Below, piece by piece: positions 21,216 through 35,300 of a stretch of 64,000 nucleotides of DNA. The translations under genes and the position numbers were made by a program. The first letter of the stretch is position 1. The number at the start of each line of letters is the position of its first letter. Where the stretch lies: NCBI GenBank assembly GCA_947247005.1, contig OX365956.1:13598089-13662088 (forward strand), written 5' to 3'. This DNA comes from Spisula solida. Taxonomy: Eukaryota > Mollusca > Bivalvia > Venerida > Mactridae. The notes under the pieces are model-generated. The model did not search any database. It was not told where the DNA came from and was given only the letters and a program-made list of their open reading frames with translations.

Positions 21216-23419
21216 ATTACGAACAGCCATGTAATATGTGAAATTATATTCCTGGTAATTAGAAAACCGTAGACGATCCGTTGAAAATGTTCATTTGTCA
21301 CAAAGTCGTGAATTTACGTTAAGTCTTGTTTCGTTTGAGGTGTACAATTAAGTAATTGGTGTTTTGCCATAATTCTAGAGATATAGAAATAATTCGTAAC
21401 TCGCCAGGATTGCATTGTGATATTATATCTATAGACATTCTTCAAATCCCGAGACAAACTAAACATTCAAGATTGCATTTTGTGAACTAACACTAAAAAC
21501 ACGAAAATAAACAGTTCAAAAGGTGAAAATATCGCATTAATTTCATAGTCTCTGTTAAAGTAAATACATGTAGTACAGTTGGGAGATAACAACTAGACGT
21601 GTTTAAAGGTGCTGCCTCACAGATTGGGCTAAAATTTTTGTATATCGTGATTTTCAAACCTAACCAAGTATTGATGTAATAGAACGCCACTGACAGTTGC
21701 TTTATGAAAGATTTGCTGCAAATAAGCAATTTTATCCAGTCTCGATATCGCCCACTGAATATTTTTTTCTTGAAAAAAAATCGCTAAGTTTCCTTTCAAG
21801 AAGCTTTCAAATTGTGATTTATGTAATTCACACATGATTGAACTGTAACATCAACAAACTACAGCGTAAACATCAGTGAGGTATTTGGTTTGTTTTTCGA
21901 TTCGTTTTCATCAAATGCGAACAAATTTCAGGCAATTTAAGTAATAGTAGTGTTAATTATATAGGGTATTAATACTAAGTAACTACAAAATGCCGAAGTT
22001 TCTCAAGTTATTTTAGATGTCAGTGTGGTTGTTAATGGGATATACAGGTAACTGTACCAAAATTACGCGAATATTTGACAATTTTTTTTATTTTTGCAAT
22101 ACACCAATATGTGAGGCAGTCGCTTTAAAAAGTCATCAACTCCGGTATTTAAACGTCCTCATTTAAATAATCACAGTTTTGATACTGCGTTTTCTGTATT
22201 TAGTATACTTACTTTATTTGTGTACCAGACTTTAATATGTATGTTTACGTGTACTGTCATTGAGCAAAAGATGGATAACACCAAATTGTAAGTTTTCGTT
22301 TTCTAATAAAGGTTGATAGAAAGTTCAGTTCACTTCCATTAGGCTGATATCATTTGAGGACATTACAATGTATATTTACAGAACATTGATACAGTACATG
22401 TTTAAATAATACACATGTAACTAATAAACAAGCATGCTAATGTGGAGAAGATACAGCAAATTATGCTATACAATTTAAATGCTATTTAAAATAAATCGTG
22501 AATATATATATGAGACATGCATTAAACACATATTTATGCACATCTGTGTCAAGTAGTTAAGTCAAAATTTATTTATTGTCGGAAATTTGGTACTTACAAA
22601 ATAACGTAAGCTATGTATAGCTTTTGTCCGACAAGTATAGCTTTTGTCCGACAAACATCATCTTCGTTTATCTAAGCAGTATGTGTACATATCTGTCCTA
22701 CTTCATCAATATACGACATTTATAAACGTAACTATAATGTTTATGACGCGTAAACAATTTACGAATACATGATTAATAAAACACCCAATAACACTTAATG
22801 TTCCAGTTGTTAACATACACAAATTACGACATCAGTTTAAATATATATAACAATTCGTTCATGAGTTTAAATGCATGGTATGTTAACAGGATTAATCTTT
22901 TCAAATCAGTTTCATTTTTTTTTAATTTTATAATTTTCAATATACTTGGGTGGCAACGTTATTCTGATGGTATATATTTTTTTCTTAAATCTTGGTATAA
23001 CTGACATTCTAGCACAAAGTGATACTCATGCATCTTCCAAAATATTGCATGTTTGACATTTTCCTTTATTCAATGGGATTGCTTTTGGTTTTCCCACCTG
23101 CCCGATTCAATACACAATCTATGAGAAGAAGTTCTAAATCTTGAAAGAGTTCGGCGAATATTTTGTCTGATAAATTAATTCTAAATATGGTTGAAATTAA
23201 AATGAAATATATTTTTTGTAAAAAAGGCTCTACTTGATTCTTATAATCGATGGGGCCAGTTTTAAACAAAATTTCCAATACCTTGATTTAACCTAGTATA
23301 ATAAAATCGAAGAATATTCGTCACTTAATTGGTTCAGATACTTAATTCGTGACTTTACTGAATTATACATAGATGTCATGATATTTAAGATCTAAATAAA
23401 TCTAAGATATACCCTCGTC
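21216..23419. other. Long spacer with nothing firm
   Basis: AT-rich sequence. The short open frames (for example 21493-21835 on minus, 22798-23004 on plus) show no domain, splice context or repeat copy. Confidence 0.35.
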
Positions 23420-23760
23420 ACAATTTACAAGTGGTCGGCAGGTGTGTCCTATATCTAGGTATTGACCGGTGTGTACATGTCGGAGAAAGCTGGCACCAAT
23501 ATGGCGTGATTGTCAAATACGAAGAAAGAGGGTCCGAATGCTTATTGGGTGCACATGTTCCGGAGTCTGTCGACTTGTAAGCGCGAAAGAACCCGGGACA
23601 ACATCGGGACCACAGGCGACGTGTAGGCGAAGATATTCCAATTCCCGACTTCATGGTCAAATAAACAAGGAACTTGTCCAAAGTCTACAAATGACCCGGG
23701 AGCCGGCAGCTGGCATGTAGGTTGAAGCTTCTTCTAGTCCCGTAGGCCTACCATATATCC
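23420..23760. other. GC-rich island of unknown origin
   Basis: Markedly richer in G+C than its surroundings, with overlapping 80-87 codon open frames on both strands (23469-23720 plus, 23418-23681 minus). Neither translation resembles a known family. It may be an old gene fragment or an unrecognised repeat. Confidence 0.3.
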
Positions 23761-24494
23761 CACTGGGAGACCTGGTTCAGGAAACATATCTAACCTAGAC
23801 GAGGTCTACAATGTTTGCTTGGTAGATACATGCTCTCCAGATTCATCCTTAGATGCTCGGCGTCCAGACTAATTTTAACTCCATTTTAATTGAACCTAAA
23901 ATGACCCGGCAGTCGGTCGATGACTTGTTGGCTGCCGAAGTTTCGTGAAATACGCCAGGCCTAATTGTATTTTAACGATCGGAGCTTAACTGTGACAGGG
24001 GTATTAAATATCACAACAATATATTTTCTCTACAAAACTAAATAATGTATTTTACGAACTATGAACCAATTTATAGACACACTATGTATAAATTGACTAA
24101 ATGCTGAGTCTTTATCATTGACCTTGACGTATTATTAGTATGGATTAAAATCTGGTATAGTTGACATGTGAATAATGAGTAGATCAAATAGCTTATTAAT
24201 GGAATTAATACAAGGTGGACTTTGTGCGATAGGTTTATAATATAACACAATTAATACTTGATTAAGTAAAGATCCGCGCAAAAATGGAACAACCAAACAG
24301 TGTTTGAATATAGATTCGAAATTAAGTGGAAAATGTGTAGATCTAAGGCAATATTCTATAAAACTTGTTTTCATTAAATATCTTTTATTGATCTTCTGCC
24401 TTTTAAGTTATTAATATGTAAATAGAAATGAACGATATTTTGGAAGTCTTTGCTGTTGGCACTGTACATATCAAAGTCACAATTTGGTCAAACA
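23761..24494. other. Spacer with nothing recognised
   Basis: No supported gene or repeat copy. Confidence 0.3.
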
Positions 24495-24915
24495 CAGTGT
24501 AGCAATACCACGTGGCTTTTGACTACAGTTACAAGTAGAAATTTGTTAACATTGGAACACAAATATAGCCATAAATGTTTTATTTCTTTATCGATTTCTA
24601 TAAAATACACGCCACGCTAAGGGGAAAAGCATTTGCTTTCCATGAAATATAAGATCTTGTTCAGGAGTATTGCCGATTTTTCCATTACCCTGTGAAACCT
24701 ACACGTTCCACGGTTTCACAAGGTAATTGACAAAACGGCACAACCGTTGAAAAAGATTTTATATTTCATGGAAAGCAAATAATTGTCTCCTTAGCGTGGT
24801 GTATATTTCATAGAAATCGATGAAGAAATAAAATATTTATGACTATTTTATTTTCCAATGTTTACAAATTTCTTCTTGTAACTGTAGTCAAAAGTCACGT
24901 GGTATTGCTACACTG
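24495..24915. mobile_element. Foldback transposon of 421 bp with 5-bp target duplication
   Basis: The ends CAGTGTAGCAATACCACGTG and CACGTGGTATTGCTACACTG are exact complements. The complementarity continues inward, with small interruptions, for about 180 bp on each side. The element is flanked on both sides by AAACA. It is non-coding, and no second copy was seen in the window. Confidence 0.85.
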
Positions 24916-25740
24916 AAACAGCTACTCAATATGTATATAATCATGGTAGAAGTTGACTGTTTAAGGTAATGTTGAGGTCGTGAGTTTACTAATAATGGAT
25001 TTAATTCGGATTTATTCAGAGCAGGTAGTTTAAACTTCAAGTATATATATACTCGTATATCTAAATATTCAAATATTATCATAATTATAGTAGCATATGA
25101 ACGTGTCATTCTAATTTCTAATTTGAATGTAAATTAGTTAGAATATACGGGCCATGTACATACACGCACACACGCACGCACGCATGTTAATGCTGGGATA
25201 AATACTATAATAGTGTATAATTTGACATTCGATATATTTGGACATATTGTGAGAATTATACAGTACGTATTTTATGCATTCTAATGTAAAATCAATAATT
25301 TTCACGGATTTCGATTAAATGATAATTTGTTGATTAAATAAAATCATGGGCCTAAAATGTTGAAAATAGATCTCGTCCTGCGTATTGTATTCGAGGGGTT
25401 TTAACTTCGCGATCGTTCATCAGCGAATTCAGCGAATATTAATCAACCGCGAATATGAATAATTTTACATTGTGTAAAGTTACAATGTCTACATCATTTT
25501 ACGCGCAACAGCGTCATGTTTGTTTTCTTGTGACGTCACAAGCGTGAGAGTTGTTATTTTATTTGTAGAATAATAGGAAAACAAAAACATTGTCTTTACG
25601 TTATTTCCACTTCGCACTGTATTTTATGTTCTTACCGTTATACATAAAATAATTGCAGAATGTTAGTTAAACATGGTTTATATGTACCTGCCGGAAACGA
25701 AGACATTTACACAAAAAAGAAATCAAATAAATTAAACGAA
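24916..25740. other. Spacer with a short (ACGC)n-type microsatellite
   Basis: A CA/CG-rich run occurs at about 25163-25184. The segment near 25390-25460 (CGAATTCAGCGAATATTAAT region) looks repeat-like but has no second copy here. Confidence 0.4.
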
Positions 25741-25972
25741 GTTAGAATATAACCTACATTATGAGCCAATGAAAACGCCGCATTTTCGCGGTTAAATGAA
25801 AATGTAATCATTAAAATTTTCTCTTAACAGACTTGACGTCATGCGTTGGTGCTAATTTCTATCGGCCAATCAGAATGCAGAATGTTATATTCTAAGTTAG
25901 TTAGAACATATTAAGTAAATTTAGCTCGCTCTTGCCTTTTTAATCATTAAAATTTATTTAGTATGTTCTAAC
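25741..25972 (-). mobile_element. Foldback MITE (family D), copy 2, inverted
   Basis: The reverse complement of 1615-1874, starting GTTAGAATATAACC and ending GTATGTTCTAAC. The GC-rich apex is shortened relative to copy 1. Confidence 0.75.
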
Positions 25973-26788
25973 TATAACATAATTATCAGGTTCGCTATAG
26001 TAAGATGTTAATACTATTATCGTTCACTTAGTTACATTATCACAGTGTATAAACTGTATGACTTATTGGGAGATTATACAATTGAACTTGTATGACTTAT
26101 TGCGATGAAAAAAATCATATATGATTTCCGGTCACTTTATGACTCATTGGGAGGCTATACAAATCAACGTGTATGGCGTATATACACATTTCATTTTTAT
26201 AGTATTGATAAAAGTCAACCAATGGATTATTGCCTTTTTTATTCGTCAATTACTGATTTGATTGTTCATTCAACCAATAGATCACTGCTGTATGACATGT
26301 AAGGCACTTTGCATATGAATAAATACGTCGCACCGAAATGAGTCTATTGCGATACCCGAAAGTTGACTCGTTTATACACTGTGATAATGCATCGATCCAA
26401 GGTCATCAAGAGAGCGTAAACAGCCTATCTTTATTATCGTCATACACAAAGGTTATGAATTCGAATGAACTCAATTTTATCACACACAGCTAGATCTAGG
26501 TTTAACTAGAAATAAATTCTTCTAAAAATTAAAACAATAATATGTATTTTAAGAAATCTTCAAAATTAACACAACTATTGCATATCATTGCTCAATGGTG
26601 TTGAGTGTTACATAACGCCAAAAAACACCGGACACATCAAAGCCCAGCTGGAACGTTTAGGCATCTTGCTTCTCTTATGCGTTCGTAGCAATATACACCA
26701 TTAGGAATGAGGTTGCAACGACGAGAGCGGTAGAACTATTTTCATAATCGACCTTAAATAAATTAGAATGTACGTATAGATTATTTAC
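25973..26788. other. Spacer with nothing recognised
   Basis: Locally repetitive wording (TATGACTTATTG occurs twice near 26058-26102, TATGACTCATTGGGAG near 26140), but no gene. Confidence 0.3.
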
Positions 26789-26884
26789 ACAGGGACGGCG
26801 GGCATTAAGTCGATATTGGCATCAGCCCGAGTGCCAATACCTAACCTAGTATGCCAATATCGACTTAATGCACAACGGCCCTGT
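26789..26884. mobile_element. Small palindromic element, 96 bp
   Basis: The ends ACAGGG and CCCTGT and the inner arms GCATTAAGTCGATATTGGCA and its complement enclose a loop of about 30 bp. It probably represents a tiny MITE. Confidence 0.65.
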
Positions 26885-27592
26885 TTTATAACCTTTTTAT
26901 CGCATATGTTCAACTCCACTTATTTTTTCTAAACACGAAACAACAAAACAAGCTCATATATAACTATTCTAGAGCTTTTTTAACTGTAAAATAGTCAGAA
27001 TCTTCAAATAGTATTCCAGCGCAATAATGACGTCACATGTTTGTGTACGTTACGTACGCGCGTCGCTTCTGAAATGACCGGATATAGCCTCGATACGGGG
27101 TTTTGGCACACCGGAAGAGGGCCAGATATCGATATTTGGCACACTAGACAAACATATCAGTTCAAATTTAGCGCGATTTTGTTACTATATAATAGTAACA
27201 CATGCGATAAATTAACTTATTATGTAATAGCGCAATATAACATAAATGAATCACTTAATCACCATGTGCATACCTACTTTATAACACAGGGTACTTCAAA
27301 CATACATCCACTTAGATATGAACGTAGAGGTAATACAGAACATAAGGCAACACTATAAAACACGTCGAATCATAAGTGCCTCTAGGCAAAAGTAAAGCAC
27401 ATATTTCGTATCTCAAATAGTTATCATGTAGGAATACAGCTGGTGCGTACAATCGTGCAGATTACGCAACAATAAATACAAAATATCACAGCAGTGTGCT
27501 GATCTGTTGGGCCGCTAAACCGCTAGGTGTTCAATACCTAAGTCCGTTTTTTCGAAAAAATGGAAAGGTTTAAGTTAGTGTCATTTGTAACC
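26885..27592. other. Spacer; GATATTTGGCAC-containing stretch
   Basis: An open frame covers 27041-27358 but opens with GTG and has no splice or domain support. TTTTGGCACACCGG and ATATTTGGCACACT suggest decayed repeat ends. Confidence 0.3.
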
Positions 27593-27743
27593 AGGGGTCA
27601 TATTTAATATTGATCTTATTTAATTTTAGAATAAGGATAGCCAACCATATCGCCTGTTGCTGATCACGAGTTTAATATGGTGTGATCTGATTGGTTGTCC
27701 TTGTCCTTAAGTCAAGAAATATCAATATTGAATACCACCCCAG
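27593..27743. mobile_element. Imperfect foldback element, about 150 bp
   Basis: The outer arms CAGGGGTCATATTTAATATT and AATATTGAATACCACCCCAG are near-complements, and the inner arms TAAGGATAGCCAACC and GGTTGTCCTTGTCCTTA also pair. Non-coding. Confidence 0.55.
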
Positions 27744-28499
27744 AGTCATTATTTACCAAATTGATTGTTGATAATGTCTAAGTACATATTGGAGAATTAG
27801 TTCACACGTTTACATGCCTTCCATACGCATTGAAGACTTCTCTATACTTGGAGGGCATGGCAATGTCACTGCGTAACTACTTGTTTACTGCAACATGGGT
27901 TATGCGCAGTATGATTACTGTGATTCATGGTTTAATAACTTGTTTAATCAGGTCAGTCACCTGTTTACATAACAGTGTGTATATAAACATTGCAAATTAT
28001 CTTATTAATGTATATAGTCCAGTCAGGGTAAGAATACAGTGACGCAGCGGTCGGGTCCACTTTTACGGTGTAAAACCAATTAAACAGACAGCCTTAATTC
28101 CAATGCTTAACTAACAAACTATATTCTCACTACCTATTCAGACAATGGTTGTAATCTTCTGTGTACACATAAACGGCTACGTCACTGTCTCCAAATCCTA
28201 ACTGGATTATACTTTCAATATATAGTTTTGTGTATTAGTATGTGGCTTTATGAATAAGGTGTTGATTTTCACTGCCCTTTTCTCCAATCAAAATGTTTAA
28301 AACAATACAAATACAATGTTATCATATTGCAATGTTTGTATACAAGTGACAGCTCTGATTAAATGGACTATACATCAATTATGTAGCAATGTTTTATATT
28401 ATGTTCAATGTAGATCTATAGTACTTGGATTATTTCACTGTTACAAGTATAGTAACACCCGAATACTAGTGGTTTAGTATAATCATACGATGGTACTAT
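27744..28499. other. Spacer with a weak open frame
   Basis: An ATG at 27857 in a good context opens about 57 codons up to a GTAAGA donor-like site near 28028. No partner exon was identified. Confidence 0.25.
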
Positions 28500-28834
28500 G
28501 CACCAGTCAACATTTTGCCGACCGCGGGGGGGGGGGCGACCCAGGAAGAATTAGACATTTTCATTTTTTATGTCTAAATCCCCACCCTGTAGACAATGCT
28601 TACTGTCCAAATCCCTACCGTTGGGCATAGTTTTTCACCCGGGTACTTTAATAAAAACACGAATTAAAGTATCATTGTCGTCTTTCGGGATGTCAAAATA
28701 TCCGTACGAAAATCTATTCTCCGGGACTCGGAGTCGATAAGGTCGTCTAATTCCCTCCTGTCGGGAAGATTCGTCTGTCTAATTTCCCCCTGTATCCCCG
28801 CCGCCCCCTGTGTGGGCATTATATTGAATGGTGC
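28500..28834. mobile_element. TIR element with G/C homopolymer runs
   Basis: The ends GCACCAGTCAACATTTTGCC and, as complement of the right end, GCACCATTCAATATAATGCC form imperfect 20-bp inverted repeats. A run of about 11 G and CCGCCCCC-type stretches lie inside. Confidence 0.5.
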
Positions 28835-29334
28835 ATTATCTAAATGGTGCAGTCAGAGTAAGTATTAGGCAATCCGTAAGTAAGTTATCAAAATTACAAA
28901 GTTAAATGTAGCAGCATGTGCAAGCTACACGTAAATAACCAATCTGCGTTTCCCCTGCTTTTTAGTTAATGATGCAATAAACCGTAGCAATAGTAAACGC
29001 AGTACGGCAAGGTCGAACAAGCATTCACTTTATAGACTACTAAATATGTGTTAATAGGAATAATAAATTGATGTAAAAAGTGAAAACCTCAATGATTATA
29101 CGATAACGTTAGGATCTATACTCACGGTTTCAAAAGTCGATATGTACAGTGGGCTATAATTGAGTGCCAATAGATTGACAGGTGCTGCATGCGAGAACCG
29201 TATCGATTGATGCTTCATATAGTTCAGTTTTCAATGGCAGTATGTATAGATGCGTTTTTATTGATAAAACATTTTGACATTGATAAGTTGAGTTATGCCT
29301 TTTATAGAATTGCTAGTGTTTGAAGAATATAAAG
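28835..29334. other. 5' flank of the first transporter gene
   Basis: No repeat copy and no clear TATA box or CpG-rich promoter was recognised. Confidence 0.3.
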
Positions 29335-29361
29335 ATGGTGGCGAAGAATACGAACCATTAA
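29335..29361 (+). promoter_or_regulatory. Upstream ORF before the first transporter start
   Basis: An ATG in excellent context (AAAGATGG) opens eight codons and stops at TAA, 18 nt before the main ATG. If it lies in the mature leader it would be expected to dampen or regulate translation. Whether it is transcribed cannot be seen. Confidence 0.35.
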
Positions 29362-29379
29362 AACACAGGACATAAACAA

Positions 29380-32300
29380 ATGATGCATTCTACGGATGTG
29401 GACCGGGGATGGAGCTGGGTAATTTTAGTGGCAGCCTTTATGGTGCATGTCATCACACATGGTTTTATCTACACGTTTGGGTTGTATTTCATCGCTATAG
29501 AAGAAACGTACGGAGGAAGCAAAGCGGCGATTGCCTGGATACCCTCCATCATTACCGGTGGCCTGCATTTAATCGGTAAGGTTTCTTTATTGTGATCGTT
29601 CAAACATATTTCCTCATCTAAAACTGTCGGGGTATGTAGTATCTAACAGTTTCTGTATTATTATGGGGATTTGTCGACAGGTGGGTAGATTGCTTCATCA
29701 TATCGCTGGCTTAGAATTAGAAGGTCGTAAGTACCTTAAAAGACTCGTGCATATTTGCAATCTGCATCTCAAAGCGCTTCTTGTGAGCCTATTTCCGTTA
29801 AATCTGAAGTTTAAAAAGCTTGATTTTCGGTAAGTAAGAGTAGTTTTCAGACAGTTTTTTTCTCAAAATATTGATTTTATACTTACGACCTTCTGATTCT
29901 AAACCAGCGATATATAAATTCTACACCCTGGATGGGACTGTCGTAAAACAAGAATGCATAATAATCGTTGACAATAAAAATAAAAACAACCATATTCAAA
30001 ACATTATAGTTTATATAAACTCTAACGCGATAAATTGCAGTACAAAAACAAACATAGTATTGCCTATATTTTTGTTATGGATTAAAATCAAGGACCGTAA
30101 CACTTACCAATGAAAGCATTCACACATTTAGCCCAACATGTTAAGTTTTCATGCTCCTAAATATTCAGAAACGATAAATATAGCGGATTTTGTGTTTGTT
30201 TTTGTATTGCAATTGATCGCGTTGGGGTTATACTGTCGTAAACCAAGAATTCATAATTATCATTGGCCATAAAGATCAAAACAATCATTATCAAAACATT
30301 ACTGAATGTGATGAACAACTGCGTTACCCCCCAAGCTACTGCTTGCCATTTTATGTGAGCGTCAGAGTCATGAAATGTTCATTTTAATGTACAGAGAAAT
30401 AATGCTAACAAAACAATATTAGTTATGATACAAAGGACAATAAGTCGAGGAAAAGTGTTCCGAGCATGTGCCGCAAATGTAGGTTTGGTTCTTAAAAGCT
30501 TGTTAGGTTTAATTGAAATCCAATCAATGGTTCCAGAACAAAAACACTCTTTTGTACAACAATATCATCCTTCCTACAGTATCTGATGAAAATATCATAA
30601 AAGACAAATTATTACTATATTCGTAGTACAATTAACAACGTCTACAAGCGGCATTAATTCGGGTTCGGAGGAATATTCGTGTATTGATTTATATGCTAGC
30701 TTGTATATGTGTACTTCTTGTGCTAAAACATAAGTATAATGAAATCATTCGCTTCGATCTTGAATATTGCTTACAGAATTGATAATTATTCTAATAAAAT
30801 AGATTAAATCATATGGTATTTTAAGCCAACGTGTACGTCTTGTCAATAAAAAGCTGTTCCGTATATGGTGCAATGTTAATCTCTCCAGAGCTGTCGCATC
30901 TTCCGCAAGTACCGAATTCTGAGACAACACTTCAGACCTTTTGATAAAAAAATTCTATGTCGATACACCTTGTTCAGACAAACCCTGAAACAAATTATTC
31001 TGTCTGTGAATGCTGCGTGCTGCCAGTATAGTTGACGTGTTTCCTGAATGTTATATTCGGGTGTTGTTAAACTAGCCTATCTACGCGGGGTAATCCAGAA
31101 ATCATATCATAACATCGCGAACGATCATAAACTTTGCAAGCTAACTAGCTATAAATAATATTTCATATATCACTAAAACATATGCGAAATATCAAATCAA
31201 TAGGTTGATGAATAAACGAACTATTATAAATTCAATATACGAGAGGTATTCAACTTATATTTGAACAAAATTGAACATAGGATTTTGCCATACTAACACT
31301 CTGACAGTAAAAACTATTTATGCTATTGAGCCATGTAAGACAATGTGTTTAGTAGTAAAGGCATTGGGACAATTTGCCCCTATAGAAGCATAAACAATGT
31401 TGGTTTATTATAACCTACCCATGTCAGTGAAGACAATCAGTTATATTTGTCATATGAAGTGTGGTATACGTTCACCTGCTTGTTTTGGCTAAATGGCACG
31501 AAATATTAAAAATCTCTAAAAATGGTCGAAACCTGCGATCGGCATGTCCATTGGATCTGTGATATCAGGGAAAAATCCAATAACCCAAAGTTTGATGGCA
31601 TCAGTATCTGTTTGAGTAGCAACATTCAATCGCATTATTACGAAAATGTTAGATGCAGAATTTCAGAAAAATGCGGTGTTCATTAGCTCAATGTCAAGCA
31701 AAACTAAGAGCGCAGACAAAGGTCTTGAAGGCTGTATATGCGACTACAGAACAGTGATAGGAAAAAATGTGTCGTTCCAGGGGAGTTAATGTTCTATCTT
31801 AGAGGAATTTAGAACATAGACAGAGTCTGCTATTTTAGAAAGGGTCATGATGATAGACATTAGTTGGAGTAAGTTAAGCTTCGTGTATTCGCGGCCGCTT
31901 TCGTTGCATAGTTTTGTGTTTGATATTTCGGAAAAGCGGAACTCAAAATGATTGAAAAGGGGACAAAAGTGAACGCATATTTTATTGATGCAATAGGTTT
32001 AAAAAAGCTTTTTTTGACAAAACTGACACGTGTTTTTCCTGGTAACATGCAAAAGACAGTACTGAATTTCCTGTCACCCTACAAAATATGCCATTAAGTA
32101 TCTAATGACATCGCCTTTCAAACACAGTAATTTAACAGAAAGACACATTTAATATATTTATATATAGTCACTCTGACATTCCAAACAGCTCTGGTTTCAC
32201 TATTCCTATTAAGCATTTACAAACGACAATCGCAAGGTGCTAGTTGTTTTGTTTTGTAACATTTCAGGTCCTTTCGCTGGTACTTTGGTAAACAAATATG

Positions 32301-35300
32301 GAAGTCAAATGGTTGGTACAATAGGGGCTGGTTTGGCATTTCTTGGAGCTTTCCTCAGCCTGTTTGCCCCCAACATCTACATACTATATATTACAATGGG
32401 CATACTTACAGGTAATACTAGCTGAGTGTCGTCCGATATTGTAGTTTGTCACATCGATTATCCGAGTTGTATCCTGGGTGTGTGCATATTATCTTATAAC
32501 GCCTCCCATGTTTGATGAGGGGGTATATTGCTTTGCACATGTCGGTCCATTCGTCCGTCCTTCTGTTTATCTGTCGGTCCGACGGTAGACCATACAGTTT
32601 CCGTTCAATAACTCAGGAACGCTTGACCCTATGATCTCTACATAGGGGTTGGTTATCAACAAAAGATGTTTGTGAGGTCAAATGCCAAGGGCACTGTGAA
32701 CTTTACCACTTCTGGCTATTGGACTGCCATGAGGTATACGTGTTTTACAAACACCTCTTATTTAGTGACACCATCTGTTGGCATGTCCTTCAGATTTATG
32801 TAGTAAATTGTCAGTTGTTTGCGGGAGAACAAGTTATGTACTTGACGATAACATCATTTCAGAAGAATAATAGATCTACTGGCCTTGTACTTTGTTCATT
32901 GATGTTTCGACACTTTTGTGTACTTTGACCGCTCTTTCGTGTGCTGATAAATTAACTTCGAATCAATTCGTGTTACATGTACGTGTACATGCATCTTATA
33001 CGTGTTGATTGTTACTTTCAGGAGCTGGGATTGGTTTAATGTTTCTACCTTCCGTCCTCAGTGTCACTGTATATTTTAATAAGTACAGGGGGATGGCATG
33101 TGGCATTGCTTTATCTGGGTGCGGTGCAGGAATATTTGTGTTAAGGTAAACGTTTATCCATTTGTCACATGTACGAGCAAAACTGCCTTTTTTATTGATC
33201 TTTGTTTGCTTGTGATGTTCCTTTTGATTGTACATGTATTTGATGATATACGATAATTTTGATTACTAGTTTATGATTAGATGTCTTGTCTATACGGGCC
33301 TTTCAACGTTTTAATACTGTTATTTAACTTTTGAGACTAAAAGCTGCTAAAACTATGTAGTTTAGCAGTTTTACTGTTGTAACTAGGCCATTCAGCGTAG
33401 GCATTCCGCCTTTTGTTTGCTGAATCTGTTCTACTGGGTCATTCAGCTAGTTATAATTTATTATACTTTTCGACAGCTTGGACTTGGGCGGATCTGTGCT
33501 TGTTTAGCTGGGCATTGTGCTTTGTGTGTTTTTAATGTTTTCTGTGCTCGGCTGGTTAAGTTGAGTGCTGCCTTCCCTGTCTGACTTAATATAATCTTCT
33601 TGTCTAAGTTTGGTTTTGTTTGTTATATATTTTCAGTCCATTAGCTGAATATTTGCTGCAGGAGTACGGTCTCAAGGGAACAGTGTTAATCAATTCCGGG
33701 CTTATGCTTAATTGTATACCATTCTGCCTTATGTATCGCACATGGCACCAGAAGGTGCCTTCAGACCCTGTCTCAGAACAAAAGAAATATGTCAAGTCAT
33801 GTGATACTAATTCATTACATACCTGTAAACACAATCATTCGTTGGAAAAGATGTTTGAACGTCAAAACGTAGAGCAGTCGGTGTCTTTATTGAAAGCTAA
33901 CATCGAAACAGAAAATAAAGGTACAATAAGTAAACTTGAAATAAATGGAACTGATCAAGAATTTGCTCAACATAATTATCAAATAGCTAACGGCCACAAT
34001 GATACAGAAATAGTCGTAGAAGTAAAGAGAAGTCATGGCACAGAAGTCACGTTTTCAGAAGACGATTCAACTCTATCTAGATACATGAAACTATTAAAAA
34101 GACCAAAGATACTGTTATTTTTCGTTTCTCAGTTCATCTTTGTTGGTACAACTTACATTCCATTCATATTTATACCGGATAAAGCTAAGCAAAACGGTAA
34201 GCATCATTGTTTTATTACACATAAACAAAATTAATATGATTCTACTAACCATTTCTGTGGTGTTGGATTATTGCAATGCGTATCACTTATAAACGGTTCT
34301 GTGGACTACATTAGTATGCTGCCGATGACATATCGCTGACCTAGAAGATCATTTATATTTTTGGCGATAGCAAAGCGGCTGTAACTTGAACTGTCGATTA
34401 TTGTACTGAAACAGAAAGATAAATCTGAATCAGGGGGAATGTTTTAGTATATGTATTCCTACCATAATATTACGTCATATTTCGTCATCGCCATTTGGGT
34501 ATTACACAGGAAAACATCTAAACACAATTCACGTTATTTATATATTTTGTACAGATATAGACGAGGAAGATTCAGCCTGGGTGGCTTCCGCAATCGGTAT
34601 AGGTAGCATTTGTGGTCGTATAATTCTTGGATTTGTTGCAGACAGACCTTTTGTAAACAAGTGGGTATTTAAATATAACATACACTCCTGTCCTGAATTC
34701 CTTGTGTAATTTAAACCTAAATATTTGTAAAAATATTTGCATATATCGTCGGCTTAGCAGAATAAGACCTTATTAAACTCATACATGTACATATTCGAAT
34801 CTTATCGACATATATGAACCTCACATAAATCGGAAGAGGTAATATCGACGGAACTGAAGTAGAAAACAGTGTTTTATTTCGCAAAACAATAAGTAATTTT
34901 CAGACAGTTTTGTTTCTTGTTTTCAGAAAATCGCACTTTTTGCAGTTACAATCTTATTCGACAAGACGACGATATATGGATCGCTATAGCATTTTTACTT
35001 AATTTCAATTTCGAGTTATGTACGCAATAATACATTACAGGACAAGCTAAAAGACGTGAGACCAGGAGCAGACAAAGGGGAACGAAATCCAACTTAGAGT
35101 GAAAGAACTTTACAAGGGAAAGGGACATTAAGCCTATTTCCAAAACACATATTTGACACACTTGTCATACAGCAATATACAACCTTGGTACTACTGGTAA
35201 AACGAAAGGGTTTTACTACGATATAGTAACAAGAAAATCGTACATAGAGTCGGTGTATGGTCATCATTCTCCAATCCTAAATGAGGCAGTAACTGATCGA

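Noticed and set aside
27857..28027. ATG in good context opening about 57 codons to a GTAAGA site
   Set aside because: No downstream acceptor in a matching phase and no domain. It is probably chance.
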